DNA of 64,000 bases from Hevea brasiliensis (lineage: Eukaryota > Streptophyta > Magnoliopsida > Malpighiales > Euphorbiaceae): contig NC_079507.1 in the NCBI RefSeq assembly GCF_030052815.1, positions 64,869,144 through 64,933,143 of the forward strand, written 5' to 3'. Both the position numbers and the translations under genes were made by a program. The notes under the pieces are model-generated. The model saw nothing but the letters and a program-made list of their open reading frames with translations. It did no database searches and had not been told where the DNA came from. The stretch's first letter is position 1. Every line of letters starts with the position of its first letter. Positions 37,773 to 51,540 of this stretch are shown piece by piece.

Positions 37773-40700
37773 TTAAACCATCTCCAAAATTTTGATATTC
37801 CCAGTAGAATTTGCAGCAACTAAGGTAGAGGACTGGGCTCGCCAGCAGACAGAAGAAATAAACTGTGCAGGATCATCCATTTCTTGACCTAAAAGAGGGT
37901 CGGTGTTGTTGAACTTGAATGACAATACTGGCATGGGGAAAGCTTTATGGTAGATGAAAACCTATTCCGCATAGAAAATCGAATTCAGTAAACTAATGAT
38001 GATTAGGAATGCAAAAATGAGGTTGCATTATCATGTAACACTAAAGCAAGAGGTGACACCACTAGTGTAGATGGGGTGACTTTGGGTTGCTTTAACATTA
38101 TATTTGATGCTGGTGTTGCGAAATCACTGTCCAAACTTTCGCACTGTTACTGCGAAATCTAATCTCGTGCAGCATCAAAAGTTTATAAACAAGGTAGATG
38201 CAAGAGAAAATCTATTCATCCAATAAAAGTTGAAATAGTAAGCAACATCGAAGGTCAAAACATTTTATTAGCTTCATAGAGAGAGAGAGAGAGATTACTG
38301 ATAGCTTCACAATGTAGGTATTGTAAAAGCAATGTAAATAACCTCTAAATAGTGTCCAATGAAGGAGACATGTGGACTACCTCATTTGTTTCTGAGCCAG
38401 TTGCAATGTAACCATCTGATACTGACAAACCCACAAAGTTCTGGAAAAAAAGAACAAAAATGGACGATAAAATGTATGTTTAACAAGCTAAATTTCCACA
38501 TGAATAACACATAAAGATTATATCAGGCTAAATAACACAAGAATTTCTATCATTTAACTTGATGGCCCCAATTGACTTCCACATTAGAGTATTATCAAAT
38601 TGTGAAAAACTGGCCTGTTGTTCTCTGTCACATCTTTCTTCAACCAAATAATTTATAGGTTCAAATTTAAATCCATGTTCAGAAGATTGGTTGAGATCTG
38701 TCTTTTAACTAAAAAAATTTAATAATTCTTACTAATTCAACAAAAGAAAGCCAAAACCAAACAATTTGGTTTGTTTGACCTCCCTTTTTCTCAAATTGGT
38801 TTTTAAATTTTATTTTTTCATCCTTACAATTAATTAAAAATCATGGGCAATAAATATGCAACTACAACCTTCATAAGCTATGATGTTTCCAGGGTAAATT
38901 GTAGGGGAGATCAATCAAGCATCATCCATTTTGCAAAAGCTCCTTAAACCAAAAACCCCTTTACTTTTAACCAAAATCTTAATGTATTAATTCCACACTT
39001 CAATTCTACAATATAGTTGGCCTTTCAACATTTAAAAGGATGGTGATCTGTCAATTGGATAGATTTCATGCCTTTGATCAAGTGGTTACAAAAATATCAA
39101 ACAAAACATATTTGGGAAAATATTAAGGGCAGTGCTTCCCCATATTATAACTCAACTAAACTAAACTTTTATCCTAAAAATTTATTGGGATCGGCTATAT
39201 GAATTCTCTTGCTCCACTCTAAACCATTTTGGGTTAAATCCTCGGAAATATGTAATGCTTTTAGGTAATGTTGTACTACTCTCCTCCAAGTCAATTTAGG
39301 TTTAACATTTCTTTTCTTTCTATCCTCTAACCTAATGTGCTCTACTTGTCTAACTGGAGCCTCCGTATGTTTATGCTTCACATGACCAAACCACCTCAAC
39401 ATCCCCTCTCAACTTATCCTCAATTGGCACCACTACTACCTTTTCTCTAATATTCTCATTACGGACTTTATCTAGTCTAGTATGGCCACTCATCCCTCCT
39501 AATATTCTCATCTCCACAACTCTCATCTTAAACATAATGACTCCTTCATTGCCCAACACTTACTATCATATAACATGACCGGTCGTATGGCTGTACGGTA
39601 AAATTTTCCTTTCAGCTTATTGGAAATCTTGCGATCGTATAAAACTCCCGTGGCATGTCTCTACTTCAACCATCCGGCTTTAATCATATAACTAGCATCC
39701 TCCTTACATCCCCCATCTACTTGAATGATTGAGTCTAGATATTTAAAGTGATTACTTTGGGGCAATACCACTCCATATAAACTAACTCATTCTCTATGAC
39801 CAGTTCGACTTTCACTGAACTTGCAATGCATGTATTCAATCTTCGTTCTACTTAACTTAAAACCCTTTGACTCTAGTGTACTTCTCCAAAGCTCTAGTTT
39901 TCTATAGACTCCTTCTCGCGTTTCATCTATCAAAACTATATCATCCGCAAACATCATACACCAAGGGATACTCTCTTGTATATGTTTTATCAATTCATCT
40001 AGAACTAATGTAAAAAGGTAATGACTCACAGCTGAACCTTAGTATAATCCAACTGAGATAAGAAAATCTCGTGTCCCCTCACATTGTGCGTACAATAGTA
40101 GTTACATATCTTTTAACACTTGTATGTACCTAATAATAGATACCCTCTTTTGTTCTAACAATGTCAATAAGACATCTCTTGGTACACTATCATAAGCCTT
40201 CTCCAAATCGATAAAAACCATATGTAGATCTTTTTTCACATCTCTATATTTCTCTATCAAACTTCTAATGAGAAAGATCGCTTCCATAGTTGAATGACCG
40301 GGCATGAAGCCAAATTGATTGGGAGAGATAGAAGTGTAATGACGTGGTCGATATTCCACAACTCTCTCTCACAACTTCATAGTATAGCTCATGAGTTTAA
40401 TTCCCCTATAGTTTGAGCAACTCTATATGTCTCCCTTATTTTTAAAAATAGGTACTAAAATACTTCTCCTCCATTCATCAGACATTTTCTTTGAGTTTAG
40501 AATCTTATTAAATAATTTAGTTAACCATGCCACTCTCACATCTCCCAAACACTTTCACACTTCAATTGATATTCCATCAGGTCTACAGGCTTTACCCACT
40601 TTCATTCTCTTAAGTGCTTCTTTTACTTCTGAAGATCTAATTCTTCTAGTGTAATTCACATTCTTTTCTATTGCTTTATAGTCTATATTCACGCTATTAC

Positions 40701-43700
40701 CACTTTCACTATTATTAAAGAGATCATCAAAATAATATCCCCATCTTTCTTTAATATCCTCATCTTTAACCAATATTTTTTCTTCTTTATCCTTAATGCA
40801 CCTAACTTGATTGAGATCTTAAAATTTCTTCTCTCCTCCTTGCTAATCTATAAATATCTTTCTCCCCTTCTTAGTTCCAAGTTTCTCATATAATTTTTCA
40901 AAGGCCTGCACTCTTGCTTGACTAACCGCCTTTTTTGTCTCTTTCTTTGCTATCTTGTACTGTTCATAAGTCTCATTATTATCACACTTAGGTAATTTCT
41001 TACACCATTCCCTCTTTCTCTTCACTGCCTTTTGTACTTCCTCATTCCACCACCATCTCTCTTTTGAGGGTGGTCCATGTCCTCTAGACTCTCCAAGTAC
41101 TTTTCTAGCTACTTCTCTAATCTTTGATGCCATTTGTATCCACATACCATTGGCCTCCACATCAAACTTCCATGCTTTGAACTCAAGAAGCTCATTTTTG
41201 AACTTCACTTACTTTACTCCTTTGAACTCCCACCACTTTGTTCGAGCTACAATATTTCTTCTAGCCTTACTTGAATTGTTCCTAAACTTGACATCCAAGA
41301 CCACTAACCGATATTGACTTGTTAAAAACTCTCCCGGAATAACCTTGCAATCCTTGCATAGAGCTCTATTTGTCTTCCTGGTTAAGAGAAAATCAATTTG
41401 GCTTCTATGTTGTCCACTTTGCTATAAATTAACTCATAATTTTATTTGAACTAAACATCCTCAGTTGTATTAAGCATGTCCAAAAAGCATGTTAACTGCA
41501 CAATGTTAAGCACTCATACACAAGTTCGTATTTACTGTTCCATAATACTATGTAGACTTTAAATTATTCTTTCAACAAGACCAACTTTTATCCAAATAGC
41601 ACTTTCACTGAAAAAGTCCTAAAATACACTTATAGATGCTTGATATAACATAAGAGAAATGAATGTACCTTAACGTTCATGTGGCCCATGAACGATTGAA
41701 GGGGTGTATCAATAACACGAGATGTGCACATTGACAAATCCCAGAGCTTTAATGTGCTATCTGTGGATGCAGAAACAAGATTTGTCGGATCTACAAACCT
41801 CACATAGCTCACAGTTTTATTATGTCCAACCAATGTGCATAAAGGAACTTTTGAGTTACGAAGATCATAGTAATAAATTCTATGATCTGCTGAACCAAAT
41901 GCAAGAGACCGGCTAGAATCCAAGGGAAATTGAACAGAGCAGACATTGGCCTTTGTTCTGATTGTACCAATACTTACTCCCTGCAGTAGCAACCCACGTA
42001 AGAGGAAAAACTTATCATACATCCAGAATCAAAATATAAACAATAAGAAATTAGATGACATTAGTACGTTTAGTTTCAAAGCTGACATCCACCAAGTGCA
42101 AAAATAGCATTGCCTGATTGATATTCCATAGCTTAACAGAACAATCATCACTGCCGCTGGCCAACACTGTTGGATCCGCTGATGAAAAGTCAATGGACCA
42201 TACACGCCTCTCATGTTCTCTCATTTCTGTTAGTAATTGACTTCTTGTGACATCCCACACCTGAATACAGTAAGCAACTTGTTCAGTATCAAGTGATGTA
42301 AAGATAACAGATGAGTGAAATAGAACACCCAATACCTGCACCACGCCTTCAAAGTTACTCGAAGCAATCTGGCTTTTAATGTAACTATTCCAGCATACAC
42401 AGCTCAGTCTTGACCTACTAGCCAACTCAACAACAGGATAGTGGATATCGCGATTTTCATTTATAATTGTATCACATTCAAATACTTTTATCTTTTTATT
42501 AACACCAGCTGTAGCAAAAAATTCTCCATCACGATCAAAGCTAAGAGAGCACACTAGGTTTGAAGAGTTTAACAAATCACCTTGCTTCAAATCAGCCTTA
42601 ACTTTTAACTTGTTGAATGATAGATACCTGCACAAACCCTCAAGAAATGGATTTATCCATCCACTTCTTCTACTCTCAATGTGCTGCTCTTTTGGTGCTA
42701 AGTTATTAATGGAGCTTCGTTCAGTAACAACAATAGAACCTCTCCCATCACTACTTACCGGTGAATGTCTAGTGAATGGTGTCCCTGATGGCCTTACTGG
42801 CCAGCATCTTGTCAAAAAATATGCAGACTCTAGTTTCTTAAAGTTCTTCATCAATCGTGAACTTTTGAAAAGTGGACTTTCTTGAGTTTCTGTGAGCATA
42901 TCTGAGTTCTGACCATCGTCTAGATTATCATCACATTCCTCTAGATTCAGAATCTGAATGCCTGGTCGAAATCGTTTTCTAGAACCCAAGCTAGAAGCCT
43001 CGTCATTATCAACAATATTCGATGGAGGGAGCTTTGATGCTAAATTATCATCCTTCACTCTTTCTGGGCAAGAGCCTCCCTTTTTCTTAAGAAATGTTCG
43101 ATGCTTCATAACTTCTTCAATATCAGAACACAGAAGAGAAACAGTATCTTGTAACTTATCAGCAGCTTCCTGTTTTCTTTGCTGTATCAGCATAAGGAAT
43201 TCCAGTAACAACTCCTGCTCCTCTATTCTGTCCCTAAGTTGTATTGCTGCTTCACGTTCTTCCAAATTTTCTCTTGGTTCATTAAGAAACTCACTCTGTA
43301 ACAACTCACTGTCACACGAGACATGAAAGAGTTAAGACCATTAAGTTAAATAAAGATCAACTACAATACCATTTGAGTCTCAGAAGCAAGATTCTTTACA
43401 ATATGAAGATAAATGAATGGAAGCAGCAAAATACAGATCACATCAGGAAACATATATGATATTAAAAATGATTGCATGTGTTTGAAAAGGATTAACATGG
43501 CCTTACTAATTGATGTTGAAAATTAAAATTGCATGAGAGGCAGGAACAGACTTGGGATATAGCAGTGCCATGCACAATGAAGTCACATTAAAGCCTATAT
43601 TTGTACATGGTTACATAAAGACTAGTAGTACGTCTAAAGTCCTAAAATAAGCTCTATCAAGGCATCTAGTTTCCATCTTCAATTGAAAGGCATGGTAGTT

Positions 43701-44998
43701 TCCTGCAGACTTGCACAATCATCTATGAGATAACTGTTATTCATTTGAACAAAAACTTAAAATTGCATGTGCAAATGCGTATACATGCACACAAATAAGA
43801 ATACATGACACTGCTAAAAAGTGGAAGGGGAATAAAAGCAAATAATATATGTAGGAATTGCATGTTCACCCCATTTTTGGCCGACTACTAGGCTCTGGGT
43901 GCAATAACCATAGGCAAAATGAAGCTTCTTTTGGCCACTTCAGTAGCAATTGAGGAGGAAGAACCCGATGTCGCAGACAAGACATAGTTCTGCTCTTGTC
44001 TTCTCTTGAGCTGAATGGGCAGAATAACTGTTCAGGAGTAGAACTATATCATATGAGTGTAGACAGAAAATCAAACAGGTTTCAAACCACGCCATATAAC
44101 TTAAAATCCATTATATATATATATATATATATAATGTAAGAAATGCAGAAGTTTCACTACAAACCTCAAACAGAAGAACTCCCAATCTGTAGATGTCTGA
44201 AGCACAAGTGCTTGGTGAACCAGCAACCTCTTCAGGACTACTGTACCAAGTGGTCTCCATGATCAATATTTGCTTCATTGGAAAAGGTTGTTTCTTTTCT
44301 TCATCCTCTTCTTGTTCAGCATTTTTTCCACCACTAATTTTATTTTCTTCAGTCTCCTCACCCAGTGGTACATGTGTGGCATGAACTGAACTTGACTGAA
44401 TGCAACTAGCTTCTGACAAAGCATTCTTTGGAGTAGACGCTGGTTGAAAATCTTCACTTCCTAACCTACTTCTCTGTTGAAGCATGCCACTAGGCAAGGG
44501 AGAAGACGAATTTTTAAGCTCCAAGGTTTGGCTATTCGGTCCATCTTCTAAAGAATCCGACCCAGAATCGGAACAAGAAGCAGACTCAATGAAAGAGACA
44601 TGGTTAAATGATGTCATTACGAAGCAAGAAGGCCGAACATTATGAACAACAATTCCTTGTGAATGTGCCACATTTACAGTCTCAACTATTTGCCTAAATA
44701 TATGTAAACATTCAAATTCATCAACGGATCTGTCAGGTTTATCCAACCACTGCCTCAAGCTAACATCACCCCATTCTATGTTTCGGGCAAAAGGGTCAAC
44801 TGCAACTTCATCGTTGTACCCCCCAGAAAAACCATCCTGGCTTTTGAGGTTATGACGCGCCAGCACAACCCTATCAGTCTCCTTTCTAAACCCAGAATCA
44901 CGCGTTGCAGCTCTCGGATTCCAATCTGAGACTCTGGAGGTATTTAATCCCCTGGAATTATCAGACTTCTGCCAAGCAGACCCAGAAAATTCCTCCAT
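37773..44998 (-). CDS. SPA4: SPA1-related protein (SPA3/SPA4 type), COP1 partner in light signalling
   Basis: SPA proteins join COP1 in a CUL4 ubiquitin-ligase complex in the nucleus that degrades light-signalling transcription factors in darkness (family knowledge). Seven predicted exons: 44998-44165, 44027-43870, 43308-42336, 42260-42114, 41980-41669, 38440-38381, 37961-37773, with matching phases, giving 890 residues (Arabidopsis SPA4 about 794). A kinase-like N-terminus (VSLRQWLDKPDRSVDEFECL; GIVVHNVRPSCFV in place of the HRD loop) continues to residue 330. A coiled coil follows from about 345 (ENLEEREAAIQLRDRIEEQE). Seven WD40 repeats fill the C-terminus from about residue 560 (LASGSDD..VKLW; LVSASTDSTLKLWDLS), ending NIKILEMV. 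Intron 4 has a GC donor, intron 3 is a 75-base in-frame intron, and intron 5 (3.2 kb) holds a LINE. MEEFSGSAW is chosen as the start; an in-frame Met lies 14 codons upstream. Confidence 0.94.
39142..41430 (-). mobile_element. 5'-truncated, decayed RTE-like LINE in SPA intron 5
   Basis: Minus-strand pieces of a non-LTR retrotransposon polyprotein lie in order. First is the end of the endonuclease (IDFLLTRK near 41390, then VIPGE and LDVKFR). A charged linker follows (41208-40843). The reverse transcriptase comes next, with NQFGFMPGHSTMEAIFLIR and FIDLEKAYDSVPRD (40359-40102) and the catalytic box MMFADDIVLI (near 39960). The C-terminal end is MLRWFGHVKH...WSKRIHIADP (39402-39169). The reading frame is broken by stops and shifts, so it is dead. 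The 3' tail has AACTCAACTAAACTAA, as in plant RTE elements. The endonuclease is incomplete, so the copy is 5'-truncated. It lies in the same orientation as the SPA gene. Confidence 0.85.
44113..44133. repeat. (AT)n run in SPA intron 1
   Basis: About ten TA units close to the donor of SPA exon 1. Confidence 0.85.
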
Positions 44999-45900
44999 GG
45001 TTATCCCCCTAGAGCTGCATGAAGGCCAGAACAAAGGCATCCATGAAATGGAATGAATCTCCAGCTTCTACCACACTCTCTCATTTCTACTGCTACCATC
45101 ATCAATCAAAACCTCATTTCCATAGACAAGCAAAAGGAACCCAACTTTCTCATCAATCCAAAGCCCAACAACTCAGCTTCTGAACCACAAATGCTATCTC
45201 CCTGCTAGGCATTAAAGCAAATAAAATGAACTCCTAGCACGTACGTTTTTCATCAGACAATAATACATACACCTTACCACCAACAAAACCAATCGACAGT
45301 AATATTAAGAAAATATGGACTAAAAGGGAAAAAAAAAAAAAAAAACAACCATTTTTAACAGAGAATTTCTTTTATTATTTTTTTCCGGTACATCCACCAG
45401 AACAAAAAAATTTGATTGCATTCATAAACACTTTACACCACAAAAAGACAAAAGCACCACCACCACAACCACCCAAATTAAAATGCAATAAAAATATCCA
45501 TTGAAAAGAGAAAATTCGAGATAACCTTCTCATAATACAGGATCACACACGCATCACGCATGTATACTACTCTCATAAAAAAAACTAAACAAGCAACAGA
45601 ACCAACAAAAGCCCACCTGTATCCTAGGGCTAGAGAGAGAGATGAATGAGTACCAGCAGCACCAAGAAAGGATCTCTCTCTTCCTGCAAAACCAACTTGA
45701 AAAGAGAACCACACAACACAACAAGGCTTTAGTTGCACTCTATAAAGAAACACAACAGCCTCAAAAATTCCCTTTATTTTTCCAAGCAAAAACGAAGCAA
45801 ACAGCTCCACAAAAAACCTACACCACCCCTTCTTTCAATAAAAAGAATAAAAGGGTTTTTCTCTTCCCCCTCTCTACCCCTCCATAGTCCACATTATATA
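44999..45900 (-). promoter_or_regulatory. SPA 5' leader and promoter region
   Basis: Composition is transcript-like from the start codon to about 45880, with CT/GA-rich tracts and a poly-A run on the plus strand near 45331-45345. A leader intron is possible between about 45100 and 45640 but its borders cannot be fixed. Short plus-strand frames at 45642-45921 are antisense low-complexity reads and are not called. Confidence 0.4.
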
Positions 45901-48900
45901 TTTAATTTAATATATTATTAGTTTCTTTTGGAAGCACAAGGTTCACCCTTTGGCTCTTCCTCGATAATAGTTATCATCCGCTTTATTCATATGGGCAACG
46001 TGGCACCACCATGGCCTCAAAGCTTGTTTTCAGAGAGGCAAAAGGGTAAAATCCAAAGGACCTGTGGGCCATGAACGCAAATTTAAAAAAGAAAAGCAGA
46101 AAATATTAAATTGATCTAGGATTTCCTAAAAGGGAAAGCCTTTGATCTCAATCAGCAGAAATGTATAAATTATTCATTTAACTGGCATATTAAACTAATA
46201 TAATGATGTGATAATTGTTCAAAGTTCAAACACAACACAATAAACAATTAACAAATAATTAAGAACTTGGGGTATAATAATAATTTCCACTCTTTAATGA
46301 CAGAATCTTAATAACAAATTAAGCAATTGACATAAATGAGAAAAACGATGACCTAACCAGAAAAGGAAAAGAAACCAAAAAAAAAAAAAAAGGATTGGTA
46401 AAATACCATGAATCTTACAAGAGATGCACTGTGCTTGTGGCGTGCCTTTGATCCTTAAGACTGGAGATGGGTTAGTGAGATTTGTGCTGCAAATAATGTA
46501 ATTGAATCAGGCAGGCCACTCATGCATTAAGCAGCGAGTGGAAAGGCAGCATTGCGGTGCTGGAGATGGCAACACTTGTTTATAAAAGTTTTAATTTAAA
46601 AATTTTATTTTAATATTTTAAGTTTTTATAATTAAGATATATTATTATAAAATATTATTATGTAAAATTTAAATTTTCAATTAAATATTTAAAATATGTT
46701 TTCATCGTATTGCTTACTTATTTGATTGTTTATATTTTAATGTAATATAATTATAATTCTAATCATGGTACTCAGACATATATTTATAATATTAAAAAAA
46801 ATTATTAAGTCCTATAAATTAAAAAATTAGAAAAAAAAATTGGAGAAAGATTCTCTGTCTGATAGTATGGTAACGGTGCGTTCTCCTATGGAGAGGTTAA
46901 TGAGTAATTATTTGATTAAGATTTGCTCTGTGTTATAAAAAGATTTCGTTGATTAATGCAAAACATTCATTGAATTCATGCAATCTTTCAACTCAAACTT
47001 AGGGATTCAAAATTTGCCAACCTCAATGTTCTTTTTTTTATTATTATTTAAATTGCAAATATGATTATTATAAAATTTATAGTAAGCTTCATTATATAGT
47101 TTTAATTTAAACATTTTTTTATATTTTAATTCAAATGATTTTAAATCTTGTTATGATAATTTAATGGAAATTGCATGCGATTTGCTATTTTAATTTGGGA
47201 GGAGTTTATCCAATTTAATGTGGCAATATATTTTATTACAAAACAGTGAATCTACAATATCACTTCACTAAAATTAAGAAAAAAAAAAAAGCTCAGATTT
47301 AGCAGATAATTGAAACGTGGAGCTGATCCTTTGTGCTTTTTTTTTATTTTTACTCTTTTATTTTTATTTTTATTATGTATAGCTATGTGAATAAAATTAA
47401 AAGCTTTAAAGAATTTATTCTTAAAGTGCTAGTGGAGCAAAATTTATAATATTATTTTATTAAAAATTAAATTATATATTTCTAAATGTTAAAAAGTAAA
47501 TATCAAAAATACTTTTTTTTTTCTCTAAAATTTACCTCGATCTTTAATCAATTTTCATATTACAATAACATTAGGAAATTCTTTCGGTTAAAGAATTCAC
47601 CCGATTTTTACAAAAGTCATCAATTAATTAATTAAAAAATAATAAAAAAATAAATCATTAAAAAGGTACTGAATTTAAAGAAAGGTTTAACTTTTTTCAT
47701 CACAAAAAAAAAAAAAAAAAAAACATAAAAATGACATAAAAGTGTATGAATGCATAAATACCCTATTTCAAATATTTGAAAATATTCAGTTTAATGGAGT
47801 ATATTTCATACTGTCTAAACATTCAACTCATATAATAATAAATAAAATACAATAAAATTTTATTATAAAAAAATATAATAAAAATTCTTGGGTTTAATTT
47901 AATTAATTTTTTTTTCTTTATATGAATGCATATAGAAAGGAAATTAGTGCCATTTTATTTTTCTCCATGGATGGACTACCATTAATAGAGGTGATAGCCC
48001 TTCAATTTTCATTAATTTTTGCTCAAACACATTATAATAGAGAAAAACAAGAGAAAGGAAAAATTTGAAGAAATAATTTTTATAGCAACTTCAACTTCTT
48101 TGGGTTAGGCTAAGGAAGTTATTTCTCCTAGGCAAAGGAAGTTGGCTCCTCAAATAAGAAAATTAATGATAACCAAATAAATTACATTTTCACACTTTCT
48201 AAAAATTTGAAGTTTCCTAATAAGTTACCCCACCAATGCCGAATATTCTTTAAAATGTAATACCAATAGATGCACACAAAATAATGCCTAATATTCTTTA
48301 AAATGTAATAGCAATGGATGCACATGTACCGAAGACGACCCTAGATTTATTTCATCAAGAAATATTCAGAGAGAGATGAACAAAAACATCAAATCAGTGG
48401 CCTTGGACTTGGACGCTAGGTGTGCTTCATGCCTCTGGGCTCTTTCCATACCCTCAGACATGAATACAAAAAAGACTAAACCATGGCCAGGGAGATTGTT
48501 CTTACAAGGAGTGATGGAAGTGGTATAAAGGGCAAAAAATTAGAGGTACCTTCAGGGAATCCTGGAATGAGAAGATTTCTTGCAATAGAAAATGTGGCAT
48601 CAACGATAGATGTAGATAGGGAAGAAATATGAAATAGTAGATGGGAGACGAGGCATTGTCATGATAGTGAAGGCCAATCTTTAATCATCATTCAGCTTAT
48701 TAATTCAAAGATTCGTTACAGGTATAGTAGTCTGCAAGTCAGCTGTTAAGAAATTTTGAACAAAGAGAAGAATATCATTTACTCCAACGATATAGAAACC
48801 CCTCTTTTGCAGGAGCTTGAAAAGCTACTCTGCAATTAAGCATGGTGGAAACAAGATTTCTTTCTTCAACACCATAACGTCATATTTTCCAGATACTCTA

Positions 48901-49199
48901 CAGCTTATGACTGGTAAAAATGCTCTACGAGAATGGCCCACAATTGAGAAATTACAGTGGTAGAATGAAACGTAAATACTAATGCTAAACTGCAGAGAGC
49001 TGGGAGAGATCTATCAATCAGCTATATGCCACTAGCTAGCTATCTTTCTAAGAATAAACCTATATATAAAAAATAAAAAAAAAATAAAAAAAAAAAACCC
49101 CACCAACAATTTAACTCATATGTAACATAAGAAAACCACCAACCAACTTATTCTACAGTGATCTTCTTTACATTACTTCCTGTGGGGGGCTTGAAAGGC
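45901..49199. other. Spacer between SPA promoter and kinase 3' end
   Basis: AT-rich from 46560 to 47950, with several poly-A runs (for example 47703-47723). Composition improves from 48340 to 49199, probably the 3' UTR and downstream region of the kinase gene. A two-unit 48-bp tandem repeat lies at 48235-48330. No gene is found here, whereas Arabidopsis (from memory) has lectin-like genes at this position. Confidence 0.5.
48235..48330. repeat. 48-bp tandem duplication (two units)
   Basis: AATGCC followed by AATATTCTTTAAAATGTAAT occurs at 48235 and again at 48283, with a few point differences in the remainder (AGATGCACACA against GGATGCACATG). Confidence 0.8.
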
Positions 49200-51482
49200 T
49201 CAGAGACCAGAAACAAATATTGAATTGGTTGATATTTGGTTTCCCTCAACCTTTACTTTTCTGACCTTTGCCTTATCAATGCGAGCTCGTCTGACAGCTT
49301 CCTGGATCTGGCGATCATGATCCTTCAGCATTTGATCCATGTTCCCTGATGGAACTAGCAATGGACCAGAATAGTGAATTTTGTGACCTTTTGACCCATA
49401 GCCAACCTGAGAAATATACAAGTAAATAACAAGGGATCAGTCAACCACCAAAAAGCATGAAAATAGAAGGTAAGCATTCACTCAGAAAACAGAGACAACA
49501 AAATCAATAAACTGTGTGAAGTTCCATAAGTTGGATGTTTTGAATGTGTTGCTTGCATGATGACAATACATAAAAAGAAATTGCAAAATAACACTCAGAG
49601 AAAATTTGGCAGTTAAAAAAATTGGTCAAGCTTTTGATTTCATAAAGATTTAAATTAAAAAAATTCTGCAGACAACTCACAGATAGAGAGAGAGAGATTC
49701 CCTGAAAGCCTGAACTACTTACAGGGGCTGGATCATTATTGCTTATTCCTCCATCTTCTTTTTGATGAGAACCAGCAATGCCCTGTGAGTGATGCTTTTG
49801 ATCCCGAAGAAGGGATTCTGAGCCTTCTTTGAAGGATCCTGGAAACCTTGCCATTAGTTTTGGAACTTCTGGCTGTGGTGGGCCAGACCTTTCTCTGCAG
49901 TCTTCAGATAATAAACTCCTTCTTACTGCCACTAAGCCTGACAAATTTGACAAGTCAGCCCCAGTAGAAACCTTTGGAGCATCATCTAGGTTTCTACCAG
50001 CCTTTGCCCAAGCAGCACGGTGGGCCAATGGCCCAGAATGAGAGGCTCTCCTATGCTGAAGCCCCTGTGGATCGATACTCGATTCCACAGCTTGTGATGG
50101 TCTAGGTGGATCTATTGGAAAACCGGAAGCCAACTCTTCTGGATGAGAGTTAAATTTCTCACTCCGGCTCTTAGAATTTGACTGACCTTGCCTTTTCTGC
50201 AATACGAAAGCAATCTTATTAGTATTCAACTAATATAATTAAAACAAAACATCAAATTAAACTAAAAATAACAAAATAAAAGGAGAAAAGGGGAAGCATA
50301 ATTCTAAGTGAGACATTACATTTACTTCATCTCCAACAAAACACAAGAATTACAGACTTCGAAACCCACAACCCCACCACACCCCCCCCCCCCCCCCCCC
50401 TTTCTTCCTCTCTCTCCTCTTTTCTCAGTGAACACCCATGCAGAAAAACATCTAAGGCTGGCTTGGAGGGGATAACAAAAGTGCAGCACGAAATGCTCTG
50501 CCACTGTCTTAAGCTCCACCATGTACTAGGGTAGTGACCCAACAAGCTAACATCACAACCTAATAATCACAAATCCTCATGTAGATACAAGGCATATGAC
50601 AATTTACCTGCATTGATATGACTAATTCAGCATTGGCATCAGGTGCTGGGATTGCTCGGGATTCCCTTGCTCCTCTTCTTTCAATATCAGGTCTCTGGCC
50701 CTTGCCTCCTGTTGCTCCTCGTCTGTTAATGGACACAAAAGCAAGAATATCAGCAACAGTGCTACCCTAACAGGTCATAAGTTCAGAAGTGTGGAAGCAC
50801 AGAAAAACAGATCACTAGCTCATCAAGCAAACGCATCATAAAGACGACAAACCAACAAGGCACCACAGCAGGCCAATACAGCCTAATTCTATCCCAAAAT
50901 AACATCAACAATAGCCAACCAGTAGTCTCACACTCCCAAAAATTCAGTTATTAAAATTGGACCCTCTTAGTCACAAGGTAACGCAGAAACTTTGCATTTT
51001 AACAATGCCATGAACCATGACAGCTACAATGTGCAAATACAAATTCCTTTAAAGCATTTATTTGGGTTCATCAAAGTAGGGATTTATGATGTTACAAATT
51101 GCAGGTCAGCAACTACAGATGAAATAAAAAATTCACTCTATTGAAACATACAACTTTTTTTTTTTTTACAATCATTACCTTCTAGCTTCCTCATCCCGTA
51201 GTTTTGCATCAAACTCTTTGCTGGGAGGATACTTGGGCAGGCTTGAAGGATCACAAGGAAGTGGTTCTGTTGTAAAGAACTGTAAAACACATACCAAAGA
51301 AGTAAAGACCATCAACAATAAACTAACAAAAAGAACTATAAATGAGTGCCAACCTCAGCTATAGTCATATATGTCTATATGCCTATACATATACGCATAA
51401 AAGATTTAATATAAACTGTTCCTGACAAATATGAAACTGCATAAGTCCATATTGGCCACAATTTTCTAAAATGGAACAAGAG

Positions 51483-51540
<58 letters not shown>

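Noticed and set aside
42610..43326. Plus-strand frames of 91 and 122 codons
   Set aside because: They are antisense shadows of SPA exon 3, whose minus-strand product is clearly homologous to the SPA family.
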